A stretch of DNA of 64,000 bases from Nephrocerus scutellatus (Eukaryota; Arthropoda; Insecta; Diptera; Pipunculidae). The stretch is from the NCBI GenBank assembly GCA_947095585.1, contig OX352761.1:137918277-137982276 (forward strand), given 5' to 3'. Under the pieces are notes generated by a model. It had not been told where the DNA came from, searched no databases, and saw nothing but the letters and a program-made list of their open reading frames with translations. The position numbers were made by a program, and so were the translations under genes. This document shows positions 35,042 to 47,700 of the stretch, piece after piece; position 1 is the stretch's first letter; the number at the start of each line of letters is the position of its first letter.

Positions 35042-37812
35042 ATGACAATAAATGGCGAACAGGATAAAGGGCTACGTTCGTCCGATGCTGACGGAGTGGG
35101 CTGTGGGATTAGTTCGTCTAATTCCTTTATCACTCATAACCGATTAATAATTGTGGCTATCGTCTATTGTGCCCTTTTAGTGGACAACATTTTATTAACA
35201 GTGATTGGTAACTAACTATCCGTTAAGGAGTCGATTAAAATCAACCATTTGATCCTTGTTTTTTTGCCGTACCAAATAGTTCCCATTCTGCCGGATTATT
35301 TAGCGACAGTGAACATCAAGTCACATCAGCTATTAGACTCCGAAGGATCACAAATTTCTTCACAAAATCTTGAGTATCGCAATTTCGATAGGCATCGTGC
35401 GGTTATCACAAAACATCCCATTCCCAGAAAATCAATGCTGAACATCACTCTAAAAGATCTACACGAGAATAAAGTTAATATAACGCCTGATTCTGCTTTG
35501 GATGGTGACGACTTGCTTTTCTCTTTATCAACTAAAGGCGACTTAAACAATAGTCAATATGCAGGAGTTAATAATGCCACTGACGATGTCCTGGCGAGTG
35601 AAAATGGCGCCATTGGAATTCTGCTTGCAATGAAGGCGTTAATTCAGTTAATTTTTAATCCAATTGTCGGCAGCTTGTCGAATAAATTTGGCTATCGTCT
35701 GCCAATTGTCTTTGGGACTTTTTGCCTGCTGATATCTGCTTTAGGTGGGTACCTATCTACATATATAGTATTTTTTAGATAAATTATAATGGATTTTTTC
35801 CATACCACTACGGATAGTATTTGCCATTGGCGAAACATATGTTACATTATTGATTGCTCGTGCAGTGCAGGGTGTTGGATCAGCATGTATTGGAGTTTGT
35901 GGGATGAGTCTGGTGGCGCAAGTGAGTTTTTTATTGTCACATATTTAATTTTTTTTTGCCCTCGATTTATTTATACATCAAAGAATGTTTATGTATTGAT
36001 TTTCTATAAATACCATTATCACAACGACTCGAACGGATTACAGCAAATTTGTTTGAAATAAGCGAATTATATACGTCTTCTGCTTGAGAAATTTAGGAGA
36101 AATAAATGTGGAAAGGTGGAAGTTTTTGTTATGTACAGCAGTGTGTAAAAAAAAATGTCATTAATTGCGTATTACATATTGGAATTTTGGAAATTCTTTT
36201 TTATTAGAGATGTCAATCCTCGGTTTGTTGGGTATTACAATAACACTACAATAACACAAAAAGTGATCTCTAATGTGTATTTTACTTCTTGTAATCCTTT
36301 CGGCTGCCATACTCTTAAGTAAAGACTTAATATGTTTATGCATATCTGCTACCCAAACCTGGGATTCGAACTACCAAACTACCGAACTGTGCCAAAATAT
36401 AACACGCACAACACGAATGGGTGCGAAAAGCAAGGAATTGGACCGCAACGGTTGTCGCGCTAAATATTACTTATATTATTATTATCATAAAATATAAAGA
36501 CTTCCAAAAGACAATATAATTACATATTCCTAGTTAATGCACTACGCTTATTACTTGTGCAGCTCTATCCTGAAGAAGATCGCCGTTCTAGAGTAATGGG
36601 CATCATATTGGGTAGTATTGCCCTCGGCGTCCTTCTAGGATATCCAATCGGTGGGATACTCTATGATTTAATTGGAAAATCAGCACCGTTTATCATTTTG
36701 TCGACAGTAATTTTCCTAAACTTAGGTAAGTTACGGATAAATTGTTTATATTTGCAATTAAATATAAAAAAAAATCGTTTTTAAACATTTTAAGGAGTAC
36801 AACTTCTGGTAATTGATTTATCGGTGCAACCAGAGGTATGCGTTAGTCCTATAATATTTATAACAGATAAGTAAATCACATTCGATTGTTGTATTAATAG
36901 GTAACAGTCGAAGCGGAGCAAACGCCTAAATGGAAACCGCTCCTGGAAAACAAAATGGTCCTGGCAATTGTTTTGGCTATTTGGTTTTCAACTTCGACAA
37001 TGGCTATTCTGGAGCCATGCCTCCCGATTTGGCTGATGCAGCATCTTAAACCATACAAATGGCAATTGGGTACCGTCTTTATACCCGATTCAGTTGGCTA
37101 CTTTATTGGAACAAATTTCTTTGGAACAATCGCGTACAACTATGGTCAAGTGAGGGCATCTTGTTTGTCACTGTTACTCGTTGGACTGTCATCTATTTTG
37201 GTTTGCACATCATGTTGATAGTAATGAAAAAAAATATAAATGCCTCTATATTATTTTTATAGATTCCTAATGCGACTACAGTATTGCAACTACTTTTGCC
37301 GCATTTCGGTCTCGGTCTTGGTATAGGTATTGTCGATGCGGCACTTGTACCGTTATTGGCTACATTCGTTGATGCCAGTCTTGGCGAGGATGTGTCAATA
37401 GCAAGTCGTTCCATGTCTAGCTATGGTACCGTCTATGCCATTCAGCAGACCTCAGTTAGTTTGGCCTACTGTTTAGGTATAAGCAAAAGACCGGACTTTT
37501 TTATGTTAATAATTTACAAATCATTCAATAGCACCTCTTATCGGCGGAGAACTTGTCCAAGTTTTTGGTTTTGGCTGGCTGATGCGCATAGTGGGTTTCT
37601 TTAATATCATCTATGGCCCAATTTTAGTGTTTCTTAATTATAAATATAATCCTAAGGTATATTTGATATAGAATATTGTAGCATTGAAGATCAATCGGTT
37701 TTGTTTATTTTCTCAGTGTGTTAATGAGAAACGAAATCAAATGCTTCTCTCGAATACTGGAGGAACTTCTTCACAATATAGGAAACTCTACAATGCTGTC
37801 GACGTAGAATGA
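35042..37812 (+). CDS. prt: Portabella, vesicular amine-transporter-like MFS protein
   Basis: Twelve-helix vesicular transporter of the VMAT/VAChT family; the fly protein is remembered as mushroom-body enriched with an unresolved substrate. Exons: 35042-35207, 35280-35744, 35818-35921, 36563-36725, 36795-36835, 36901-37200, 37263-37476, 37532-37656, 37717-37812; all join in phase to 557 residues. Helix 1 has the family block LLVDNILLTV then VPILPDYLA (the Asp is thought to face the substrate). A large luminal loop (about residues 66-175) has N-linked sites such as NIT and NNAT. Further matches: LIARAVQGVGSACIGVCGM, EDRRSRVMGIILGS, LEPCLPIWLM, GLGIGIVDAALVPLL and a short cytoplasmic tail. The ATG at 35042 is used because the reading frame upstream has no other ATG. 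The donor at 37201 (GTTTGC) is weak. An AATAAA lies at 38176. Intron 3 carries a SINE fragment. Confidence 0.93.
36345..36490 (+). mobile_element. tRNA-derived SINE, rearranged copy in prt intron 3
   Basis: CTGGGATTCGAACTACCAAA lies beside the 3' body (AACACGCACAACACGAATGG, GGAATTGGACCGCAACGGTT, TGTCGCGCTAAATATTA) and a TTATATTATTATTAT tail; the middle is deleted. Same orientation as prt. Confidence 0.7.
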
Positions 37813-38304
37813 GCTGGAGGCGTCAACAGAGGCTATCCTAATTGCTCTTTAACAGAAATAGTGTTTCGTGGTTGCCTAACATTCGATCAATAGATATGCA
37901 GTGGCTTTTTATTTAGTTTTTGTAAACAAGAGGGACATACGAATCACGGATCTCATATATTCAGATTTGAGTTTTGAGTTAAAGAAACTGTTCATTTTTA
38001 AACATTTTAAAATCTACAAGTAGATTTTGATAAACTTTTCGATTCCCAAATTATTTTAATTTTAAAAATAGATTCAAACTTTTAAATAACTCCAGTCCAC
38101 ACCTGGTGTGAAATATATAAATACTTGTAGTGCAGATGGTAAATAATGAAACTTAACTTGTCGAAGTAAAATATAAATAAAATAGCAAGTGTGTTTGCCT
38201 GTAGCATAAAGTGTGCATGTTTCCATTCTTAATAAACCAGACTAAACATAAAAGTAATCCTGATCAGTTTAACCATTACAAGGCGATTCGGTTTTCACCA
38301 TTAA
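37813..38304. other. prt 3' region
   Basis: Presumed prt 3' UTR, with an AATAAA at 38176-38181. Nothing else seen. Confidence 0.45.
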
Positions 38305-38470
38305 CGCTCCGTGACTCATTGGTTTAGTGCATAAGCTTCTGAGCATGAGGTTCGTGGTTCGAATCCCAGTAACACCAAAAGTATTTGTCACGGCCCTACC
38401 TCTCGCGAATGTCTGAAGAACGTCCGAGAGTAAAATAACTTGTCACCGAAAGCTTTTCAATTCGAATTAA
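38305..38470 (+). mobile_element. tRNA-derived SINE, 5' half with intact tRNA-like head
   Basis: Head starts GCTCCGTGACTCATTGG; the A-box-like TTGGTTTAGTGC is followed by GGTTCGAATCCC (perfect B box) near 38357. The body CACGGCCCTACCTCTCGCG, CGTCCGAGAGTAAAATAACT and AAAGCTTTTCAATTCG follows, then it is truncated. Not a functional tRNA gene (see rejected list). Confidence 0.82.
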
Positions 38471-38719
38471 ATGGTGGGTGGAAAAGTTTATACTTAAGGC
38501 TACAGATACGAACAGCAGCACTGCTTTTGACAGGAGAACAAAATCAAGCTATGCGCATGCGTCAGAAAAATCAGAAAATCAAATCACACACACAACACCT
38601 ACTACCACTGCAAACTTGTGGTTCTGCAGGACGGGAACTCACTTTTCACTTTCCGACTCACTTGCAAAAACTCGAAAAACTGTCTAAGTAAACTGTCACT
38701 TCCGATTGTCAGATTTCCT

Positions 38720-38935
38720 TCAAAATTATTATAAAGTAAAAAGCTTTAATATGAATTTTCATCCCAATAAGTTCAGCTGTCTGCGCTTTAGAGTGGATAG
38801 AGACAGCCAGAATTTTTTTTATTTTCGCTTTTTCTGACTCAGGAGATACGGTAATGGGTAGATCTGCAAAAATCCCGATTTCGAAAATGTTCATGATTTA
38901 TACTTCCTTCTATTATGTAAAAGAAAGTAAAATGA
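38720..38935 (-). repeat. Dispersed repeat bracketing prt, right copy (inverted)
   Basis: Reverse complement of 33893-34150: CATCCCAATAAGTTCAGCTG, GGAGATACGGTAATGGGTA, CTGCAAAAATCCCGATTTCG, then ACTTCCTTCTATTATGTAAA. The CTGT microsatellite is absent. Confidence 0.8.
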
Positions 38936-39281
38936 ATACATTTTATTCAAAAAGTCACTGACTTGTAAGACATTACTCGTACTGAGATAAAAATCTTTGA
39001 AAATATTAAAAAACTTTTTTAAGAACACCTTATGGATCGACATAGTTACTGGAAAAAATGAAATACTTCTCAATTTCAGTGCTTAAAAAATTTAAATTTT
39101 ATTCATGTTAGTGGTAAAAATAAAAACCAAAATAAAAAAGTTTGCTGTCCTTTCGAGTGATCATGGTTCACTTGCGATATTAGTTCACAGGCCACTGCAA
39201 CAAGATAAACGAATCCTCGACTGCTCACTTTGTTATAACATTGAAAAGTTCAACCGTTTGCGATGGAATTCCTATTTTCAG

Positions 39282-40158
39282 TTAGTTATCACAATGTACA
39301 ATCATTGGTGGAGCGTATGGCGAATGATGAACACCAAATGAATACGCTATTCCTGATCTTCCTGGCTTGTGCTCCATTAAATTGTAGGCATTTGATCCGG
39401 GAGCATTATTCTTCCATTGATGATTATATTTCGGGGACATCGTATACTCTGGAGCTTTTGGCAATTTCACAGTCAAATCTCCTCTGCCATAGGTAGCGGG
39501 TCCCGGCGATCGTGCTTTCACTGAGACATCAGTTCTTAGACCCCTGCACAAAGAAGCAAAGAAAGAAGGGTGCTGTAGTATATATCGCTTACTCTTTTCA
39601 AAATTTATAAGCATACATGCTGTACGATGGAATTCCTGGCTTGATGGGTTGCACGGGGAACATGTACACATTCGGACCAGGAGCATTGCTTTTAAAATTA
39701 TTATTATTCTTCGAACCCATAGAGTAGATTGGCGCTTGGGTTCCTTTGAAGAATGGTTTAATATGAACATCGTGTGCTCCGGGACCTGGTCCTTTACTTT
39801 TTTCTGCGAAGACATAAAACTCAGACCTTCCTAGCCGTCCACAATAAAGAATTTACGTTCTCACCTTTAATTGGCGTCAATGGTGCTATTGTGTATTGAT
39901 GGCCTCGGCTATAGCCAAAGCGTGTAATATTTTCAACCTTATATACGCCAGGTCCTGGGCTTTGACGTTTATCAATAATCTTAGCTGTTGCGCCGAAAGA
40001 ATATTGCGGCAAACGGTGCTTTCTTGCATCATGGTTATCATAGCCAACTGTTGGTGGAAGACCATATGCACCTGGACCAGGTCCTGAAATTAATCAAAAT
40101 TTTTGCATTATCTATGTATGCGGAAAAAAGTGCCATCAATACCCAAAGGCTTCCTCAT
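39282..40158 (-). CDS. SHIPPO / sperm-tail PG-rich repeat protein (ODF3/CIMAP-like)
   Basis: Structural protein of the kind found in sperm flagella and cilia, associated with axonemal microtubules. Exons in coding order: 40158-40143, 40083-39865, 39830-39617, 39543-39282; phases 1, 1, 2 close to 236 residues. At least six PGP-type repeats are visible in register: PGPGAYG, SPGPGVYK, GPGPGAHD, APGPNVY, SPGPATYG and a weaker APGSNAY, each followed about 15-25 residues later by an aromatic YSF/YTI/YSM/YTM segment, as in ODF3. The first exon encodes only MRKPLG; it was chosen because a GTATTG donor at 40142 and the AG before 40083 give a 59-nt intron in phase. Matches in position the D. melanogaster gene I remember as CG10252. 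Convergent with prt, divergent from Ube2o. Candidate polyadenylation signal at 39098-39103. An X-box-like site lies at 41298, about 1.1 kb upstream. Confidence 0.9.
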
Positions 40159-40623
40159 TGTAATGTTTTTGACCGCTAGAAGAAATTAAGGAAAGAAGAA
40201 AGTTTTTTTATTTTTTTTTAATTTGTACACGAAAATTTTTTTAGTTGTTTTAGTTCGAAAGATTTGTATAAAATTTTTATTTCTATGCTAGTTCTAAATT
40301 TTTTTGTCAATGAATTAATGCTCTTTTCTTGCTGGATATGTAAAGTACTTCATAAAGCAAGTATTCATTTGGTGCTCTTAAGTTCTTTTAGCGTTTGCTT
40401 TCTTTCAAGTTTCTTAAAAATAACCTAGGGATAGTTTGTTTAATTTGTTATGCAAAGTGTATGAAAAGAGAAACATATCCAAGTTCTCAGACTTTCGCAG
40501 GTTCTCCATTGATTTTTACATCATTTCGTATTGATTCCCTTACTTCCTTTCATCAAATAGATATTCGTTATTAGCATTAGACGCTGATTATTTATGTCGA
40601 ATACAAGCACAGTTAATATAATA
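40159..40623. other. Divergent promoter region, first part
   Basis: Presumed promoter/5' UTR of the SHIPPO gene. AT-rich; no element recognised. Confidence 0.4.
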
Positions 40624-40852
40624 TGTACGAGGGCTGGCTGAAAAGAAATCGGTCTAGGCAAGAGATGGCGCTACAATACAGTAATGTTGGCTTTCATATA
40701 TGTACATTATCCGTCAAATGTTTTCTGTCAAATGTTCTGCCAGCTGCATCGTTTAGTTTTTGTATAGCAGTCATTGAAAGCGAACAACTGTTGTGTTTTT
40801 ACCAAAATGAACGAAATTAAATATCCTGCAGTGATAAGGCACTTGCTTTTAC
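40624..40852 (+). mobile_element. mariner-like element, 5' end remnant
   Basis: TACGAGGGCTGGCTGAAAAG at 40624 looks like a mariner terminal repeat. The leader contains GTCAAATG repeats, then an ATG at 40807 followed by a frame beginning MNEIKYPAVIRHLLL, which resembles the mariner transposase N-terminus (MNEKFEQRAVI-like). The frame ends at about 40852, where the next repeat begins. Confidence 0.6.
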
Positions 40853-40925
40853 ATTCTTTTACATAGTAAAAGGAAGTATAGTAATCATGAACATTTTCGA
40901 ACTCGGGATTTTTGCAGATTTAACC
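40853..40925 (+). repeat. Third copy of the prt-bracketing repeat (truncated)
   Basis: TTTACATAGTAAAAGGAAGT, GTAATCATGAACATTTTCGA and GGGATTTTTGCAGATTTAAC match the start of 33893-34150. It appears to interrupt the mariner-like remnant. Confidence 0.75.
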
Positions 40926-41297
40926 AGCTATTTAGTTAGTTATTTAGTTTTACACCATCAGTGTTCTAAAGTAATTATTGTTGTATCTCTAAATTAAACG
41001 CTATAGAAAATGTAAATGTTAATATCAGTTACCATGATGGTAATAGGAAGGTGGAGGTTCATATGTGTGGGTAGTGGAGCGCCCGGTAACTGTTAGTTTG
41101 TGTATAAATGAACTTTTATTTTCGATCTTGAACCAATGAAATCTACTTTAGTACGACCATTTCACAAAAGAAAATTGTAAGGTATTTCTTATGACCGATA
41201 TCTTAGAGGAAGAGTTTTTGTGTAAAAATAATTAAAAATTTACACTCAATAATGCCCGCTACTGTAGAACATAAAATGACAGTTTCTCATTGCGCCT

Positions 41298-41310
41298 ATT
41301 GCTAGGCAAC
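41298..41310. promoter_or_regulatory. Candidate X-box (RFX-binding site)
   Basis: ATTGCTAGGCAAC: two half-sites (RTTGCY and RGCAAC) separated by one base, fitting the RFX X-box layout. Lies in the divergent gap, 1.1 kb upstream of the SHIPPO gene and 0.45 kb upstream of Ube2o. RFX factors control ciliary and flagellar genes. A single match may be chance. Confidence 0.4.
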
Positions 41311-41751
41311 AATTCGTATTGCATTCCATAGTGTTTTCCTGTTGGTCCATCTAGTAGGTACTCTGCAAAGCACAAAAATAAGAAAAACTTTTATTTACCA
41401 AACTAATTACAGTTCAGTGGATAAGCAGAGCAAAACGACATCTCAAAATTGAAAAAAAAAAAAATATTCAACCAATCATCCATCCGTCAAACTCTTGCTT
41501 CTGTTTCTGTTCGTCATATCAAAATCAAATCAAGTAAAAAATCTCCGTTAGTTTTGCAAAAAACGACACGAAATTGCGTCTGTAAATTTTCAGCGAAATA
41601 ATTCTTTGGTCAAATAGAAAAAATTCAAAATTCGAAACTTTTCAGAGGAAGAAATAATTGCTGGACATCAAACTCGAAATTGTTTGTGAAATCTCAACAC
41701 AAATGTTTGGTATTCAGAGATAATCGTCCTAGTGTTGTAACTAATAAAATT

Positions 41752-44700
41752 ATGGAAGCGACGCCAGCAGCGTCAGTGGCCGTGACCGTTAGTAAAAACG
41801 AAACGGAATCAGGGACAACAGCAGCTCCAGTTACTGTTTCTGCAGTGCAGGGTTCAGCTGCAGCGGTGGTCGGAGGTTCAGTCGATAATCAATACTTCTT
41901 CGAGGACGAAGTGTTTCGCTTAAACAAGAAGGGGGGCATACAATTTGGAATTGTTCTCGAGACTTGCGAGGCATTTTCTGGCGACGAAGATGACGAGTTT
42001 GACGAAATCCTGAGCAAGGGGGAGATTCGCATATCGTGGCATCCTGATGGCAGAGAGTACATAGAACAGGAACAAATGGTTGGTGTTATATGTTTTGTGT
42101 TTAAAAAGCATTATGTAACTCTTCATGTTAACATTGTATGAGTGGTCAAAGTGGGTATTTTTTTGTATCTACCTGCAGACCTACCTACAACTTGTTGCAG
42201 TATGGTTCAACTAATTTATTATACAATGAATGTGTCTTTTTTTTTATGTATCCCCGACATTCAGATCGGATTAGTCGATCGCACTTTGATGCCTGGAGAT
42301 TGCGTTCGTCGTCTGCTACCTGGAAAGGATACACAACGCGGATATTGCCGGGAAATCAACATGAGTGCTGATGTTCAAATTATCGACACGAAGAATGTCA
42401 TTAAAAATGTTATGGCCGAGCGACTAAAGCCGCTTGCCAGTTTTTCGCTTGGTTCTGCTGTCTGTTTGGACTCGTGGGTCGGTAGCACCAAGAACATCGA
42501 TGAGAAAGTAATTCTCAAGTAAGTGAAGCATGGATATATCGTACGTAAAATGCTTATAATCCCATCATCATCTGTAGGTCTTATTGTGGCGCAATCATTG
42601 AGGTTTCCAGCAGTGATGTGTTTTTATTTAAAGATTTAAGAGCTGAATTGGGTCGCGGAATATATCACGAGATTGTCTTCTATCCGGGACAAATAATTAC
42701 GGGGCGTTTAGATTCAATGGATTGTGTTAAATTGTTAACCCCATCGATTCCCCTCAAGACAAATAAAAAGGGAAAGCCGTTGGCAAGAAAAGTGAGTATT
42801 AGTAGCGTCTTGGAGAAACATATATCACATTTTTTTAATTAATATGCATAATTTACGTGGGCAACTGCACAAAATTAAGGCTTTTAGATATATTGGGAAA
42901 AATATATAAAAATTGAAAATGAAAAGCCTCATATTAAGCAATGATTGTTTCACAGAACACACAAAGCAACTGTTTGCAGACTTAAAGATTACTGTTCTCA
43001 TCATTCTCAGACTTGGTTGTGTATATGATGTTAGTCTAAGTTTGTATCTTGAATGAAAATATTAACTAGATTAGGTTAGGTTCGGTTCGGTGGTTGCTAT
43101 TGCACACTTAGACAGTTTAAGGTTCATTGTGGTACCACAGCATCAAACTCATTCCCGTTTTATCACAATGCCCGTTTAGTGCTTTCAATGAATTTGAGGA
43201 TGTCTTCCAGTTTACAGTTTTCGACGTCTGATAAGCTGTTTAATGTGTAATATCCCAAACATTTCACTCTTCTGTGGGATAGAAGAAGGAAAAAAAGTGT
43301 GTGGGTGGAGTTGAGTATTGTACTCATAAACCCACATCGATGAATCTACATCTTGATTACATCATACTTCAACTCAACCGTACATGTGAATACAGCAGTA
43401 TACATAAGATGCGATGCTGTACATGTAATTTACAGACAGAGAGACAGCGTCGTATCAGATGTACTTGTAATCTAGATGATCAGTGTCTGGTACGGTTTAG
43501 CCTGTCTTGGACGGGTTTACTCCTACAAAGCCAGAGCCTTTGGCCCATTTTGTGACGATGGAGATGGCATTTTGCTTAACCTCTGTGGTCGTTACTTGGA
43601 ACCTACCTGATACAGCTATGCTGTGGCGTCCACCCAGCTCAGCGATACAGTCCTGCTTCGGAAAAGCCCAAACGAAAAACCGGAAAATCTAAAAAATAAA
43701 AAGTTGCGTTTTGCATGGGAATGCACTTAACAATTGTATTTCGACAGTAAGCATTTATTTATATAGCCACTTCGGATTACCTTCAATAGATGGCGGTGGT
43801 GGCAAACATAACCTATCGTTTGAAATATGCATTGCATATTATATAAAAATGAAAGAATATTTGTTTGTTTGTTTATTATACAAATCAATGTAGGCAACGT
43901 TCGTTGTAGACAACGTTCTTGATAACTATCCGGATAACTATCAAGCTAATTCAACATCTATAACAGGCTCCGACAAGTGGATGGTTGCTTAAAGCAAACA
44001 AATCCTACTATAGTCTGTCAAGACTCTTCAAATCCAGAAACTTAACTATAACATCCAAGCTGCTGGTATATAAGGCAATGGTCATACCAGTACTTATATA
44101 TGGATCCGAGACTTGGGTATTTAGCAAAAAGCATTCTGATTTCTTAGCCGCGTTCGAAAGAAAAGTCTTACGGAAAATTGTTGGCCCGTATGTTAAGAGG
44201 GACGATTTCGGAGACTATATTAATGAGATTTACGAGCGTTACCGTGATGTCGACATCGTGAAAAGAATTAACCTCGGTAAGCTCCGGTGGCAGGACACCT
44301 AGCTCGAATGAGCGAAGAGGATCCTGCTGGGAATGTCCTTTGAGGTAGGATTTTTGAGACATGACAGTGAGGCCGGCCAAGTCTAGGCTGGAAGGATGGC
44401 GTAGACCAGGACGCCCAGAGTTAAGGGATGCAAAACTGGATGACATCAGCTTTACACCCTTATCGGGACCGGTGGAGAGACATTTTGTGGGAGGCCAGGA
44501 CAGGTTGTAGAGCCAAATATGATGAAACAATTTTACTTATTTATTTATTACTAGCTGAAATACCCAGCGTTTCCTGGCTGCCCTTCCCACTGACCCCCAC
44601 CCAACTGACCATCCGCCCAATGACCACCCGCCCACTGACCACCATCCCAATGACTTACCACCAACAATCGAACACCTCAGCCACAAAGCAAACTATGTAA

Positions 44701-47700
44701 TCGATACTAATATCTACAAAAATAACAAACAGCTTCAAATTTATATAAAAAGAAAATATACGTTGCCAAGTACAGCTAAGTACTTGTGTGTAGATTATAA
44801 ATGAAACGCAATTTTAAACCCTCCCAAGGAGTGTTCTTTGTTTCTGTTCCTTCCACACATCAGTGAATTGATATGCATTTTTTTATTATGTATCTAGGCA
44901 GTACTTTTGCCCAAGAAGACCGGAAAGAAAGCTTAAATTTCTGTGCGCAAAAGAGATAAAAACAAAGTACTTAAGAAAACAAGGGATTTGCACCCTTATA
45001 ATGCTTAGCACAGCGTGGGCGTTAGGAAATTAGGGAGATGAAAAGATGAGATGTCTATGCACGTGTGTCTTAAACGACTGCAGATCACACAAATGCGGAA
45101 ACACAGAATCATGCAATTCCACACAACTATAGTGCGGCTAAAGAAGGAATTGGTTAGTGCGTCCGAAGACAGGCTTAATGGTGGACCCGTGGGCTCGAGT
45201 TGAGGCACGGGTATTACGGATGGGTTGGAGAATCGGCGGAATGCATCTGGATATTTCTTGCACTATTATTTCAGGAATTGCTTGGTGTAATGTGGGGCCT
45301 CCTATTTTAATCAGTTCCGCTGGGATCACATCTGACACCGGTGCCTTTTTATCCTTATTATCGCTCTGCTAACTTCGTCTATGCTTGGTGGCGGCAGCAT
45401 AGTGTGGTCTTCAGTCTTTGGTGGAGCCTCATATTCCTCAGTTAGCTGGCCATTTAGGAACACATAAAAGTGCTCTTCCCATCACTTTAAGATGCATTTG
45501 AGATCGGCGATCACATAACTCTTTTTGTATTTGCAGTATGTGCAACGCGGTGTATATTGCGTCATACCGCGAACTCTTTAGTAAAACTTCCGCGGCTGGT
45601 GCGGTCCTTGCTCTCTTTACTGTTCTAGTTCAAGGACGAAGTTCTTCTCCTAGGCTGCTTTCTTTCACCGGTGAACTGTTTTTTCATTTCTTCTGAGATC
45701 TTTATATGCATCTTCGCTATTAGATTGTTGCATTGCTCAGTACATTCTTACCTTCAGTTGCTAGCTTACATTCGTCATCAAACCAGTCGTTCTGATCTCA
45801 ACAACTAGTGCCTAGGATTGAGTCAGCAGTACTAATGACAGTATTCTTAAGGCGTGTCCATTTCTCTTCTACGCCTGACATTTCAGCCCCAGGACTTACT
45901 CTACCTGGATTTAGGGCGAGTCCTATCACTTGACCGTAGTTGTTTCTGGTCTTATCCTTGCGAATGGCAGCTGTGTTCAATCGAATCTGATTCGCGGACG
46001 CAATCCGCGCTCGGAGCACCATACCAACAAGATAGTGGTCCGAGTCGACGTTGGCACCTCGGCTACATCAGTAGATACCCAGGTGGCTTTGTGGATACAA
46101 ACCTTGTACTCGCAACGACCAAATTATTGCTTGCTGCCATCTCTATGAGTCCTTGTTCATTGTCATTTGTGTTCCTGTGCAAGCTATGGATGCCAATGTA
46201 CTGCCTGAATACTGGCTCCCAACCTATTTTGGCAATTATATCCCCCAGAATGATTTTTACATCATACTGAGGGCAGGCAGAAGTTCTCGTTCGACTGATT
46301 CAAAGAATTCTTCTTTTTCTTTCCCGAAACCTTCTTGATAAAAATGCTTTTCAAGTATTGTTAGATTTTCAAGAAATATTTTAAAAATTTTCATTTCATT
46401 AGTTTACGGTTCAATCGGTGCGCATCGATGCTGTCTGGGTACACTGGCAGTGCAAAGCACTTTCCGAAGAAGGCGAAATCAATACGAATATGTTGCAGCA
46501 GCCAGATTCTTGTGTCACTGGTGAAGATTTGAAGCGTTTGAAACGTTTAAATCTCTTTGAGTCATGCATGCTGCAAATCAACGATCGAAATTATTTGACT
46601 TTCTCTGATTGTGATGTCGTTGTAAAAAAATCCCAGTGGCTGAAGGAAAAAGGTTTGACAAGTATCGAATGAAATTTAATGTTTAATTGTAATGCTTGCC
46701 CCTTCCCTATTTACATAGAAATAAAATATAAACTACAACTGAGTCAGCAGCAAAAGGAGGAAATGAACCAAAATTTGCATGGAGAATCGAACGCTATGGC
46801 CACTGATGGTTCAAGTACTGCCGACTCATTTACCAAACCTCAACATTTTGAGAAGATAAAGAAGAAACTCTCGGTATTAGATGTAGAAAAGTCAGCTTCG
46901 TTAAATTCGGCCAAATCGGGAAAAATGCTTCAAAAAGCATTAAGTAAAGGCAGTTCAATAGAAAAGTTTAAAGAAAAATCTTACGAGGCAGATAAAAGTG
47001 CCAGTGCCAGTGCCAGTGAAACTTCATTGAATTGCACGGAAAAACAAAATCATTCACAGAAAAATAATCAGCTGTCAAACGTCGATGCCGTCACAACAGA
47101 TGAAGTCCCCTCTGTCGCTTCTACAGTTGACGGCTGGCAGACGGACGAAGATGACGACGATGACTTTAATGGAAAACTTAAAGTTGTGGAGTCACAGGCC
47201 ACAACGATTTCAACCTGTTCTAGTCCAACACCACGTAGTAGTCCAAAGCATATGAGCCGTCTGCAACAACAGCACAACCTTAACAAGAAAAAAATAAAAA
47301 AAAATAAAAAGAGTAAAACTTCATCCGCTTTCAAATTAAATAATCCAGAAATTGGAGAGCAAGTTATCATAGAGGCGCTGCTCGTGTATAGCACGGCTAC
47401 GGTCGTCTGGCAGGATGGAACTGTAGAAGCAGGCATTGCTTCTACTCAACTATATCCCATTCATCATTTGGATGAGCATGTAAGCATCCACGCATGTAGA
47501 TTATATGATTGGTATTACATTTGTCTAAACTCTTCTCAAGGAATTTTTTCCTGGCGATTTTGTCATTTCGAGTAAAGAAGATTCCGATGTCTCATTTCGT
47601 GAATATGGTGTTATTCAGAAGGTCGATCACCACGGCAGAACAGCACACGTAAGGTGGTTTACTACGTATACGTCGGCTGACGAACCAAAGTAAGTTTAAT

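Noticed and set aside
38305..38380. Possible functional tRNA gene
   Set aside because: Clear B box and A-box-like sequence, but the anticodon arm is mispaired, and the sequence continues into the SINE body shared with eight other copies.
47068..47436. 122-codon minus-strand frame
   Set aside because: Antisense of the Ube2o exon 46719-47479, with no family similarity.
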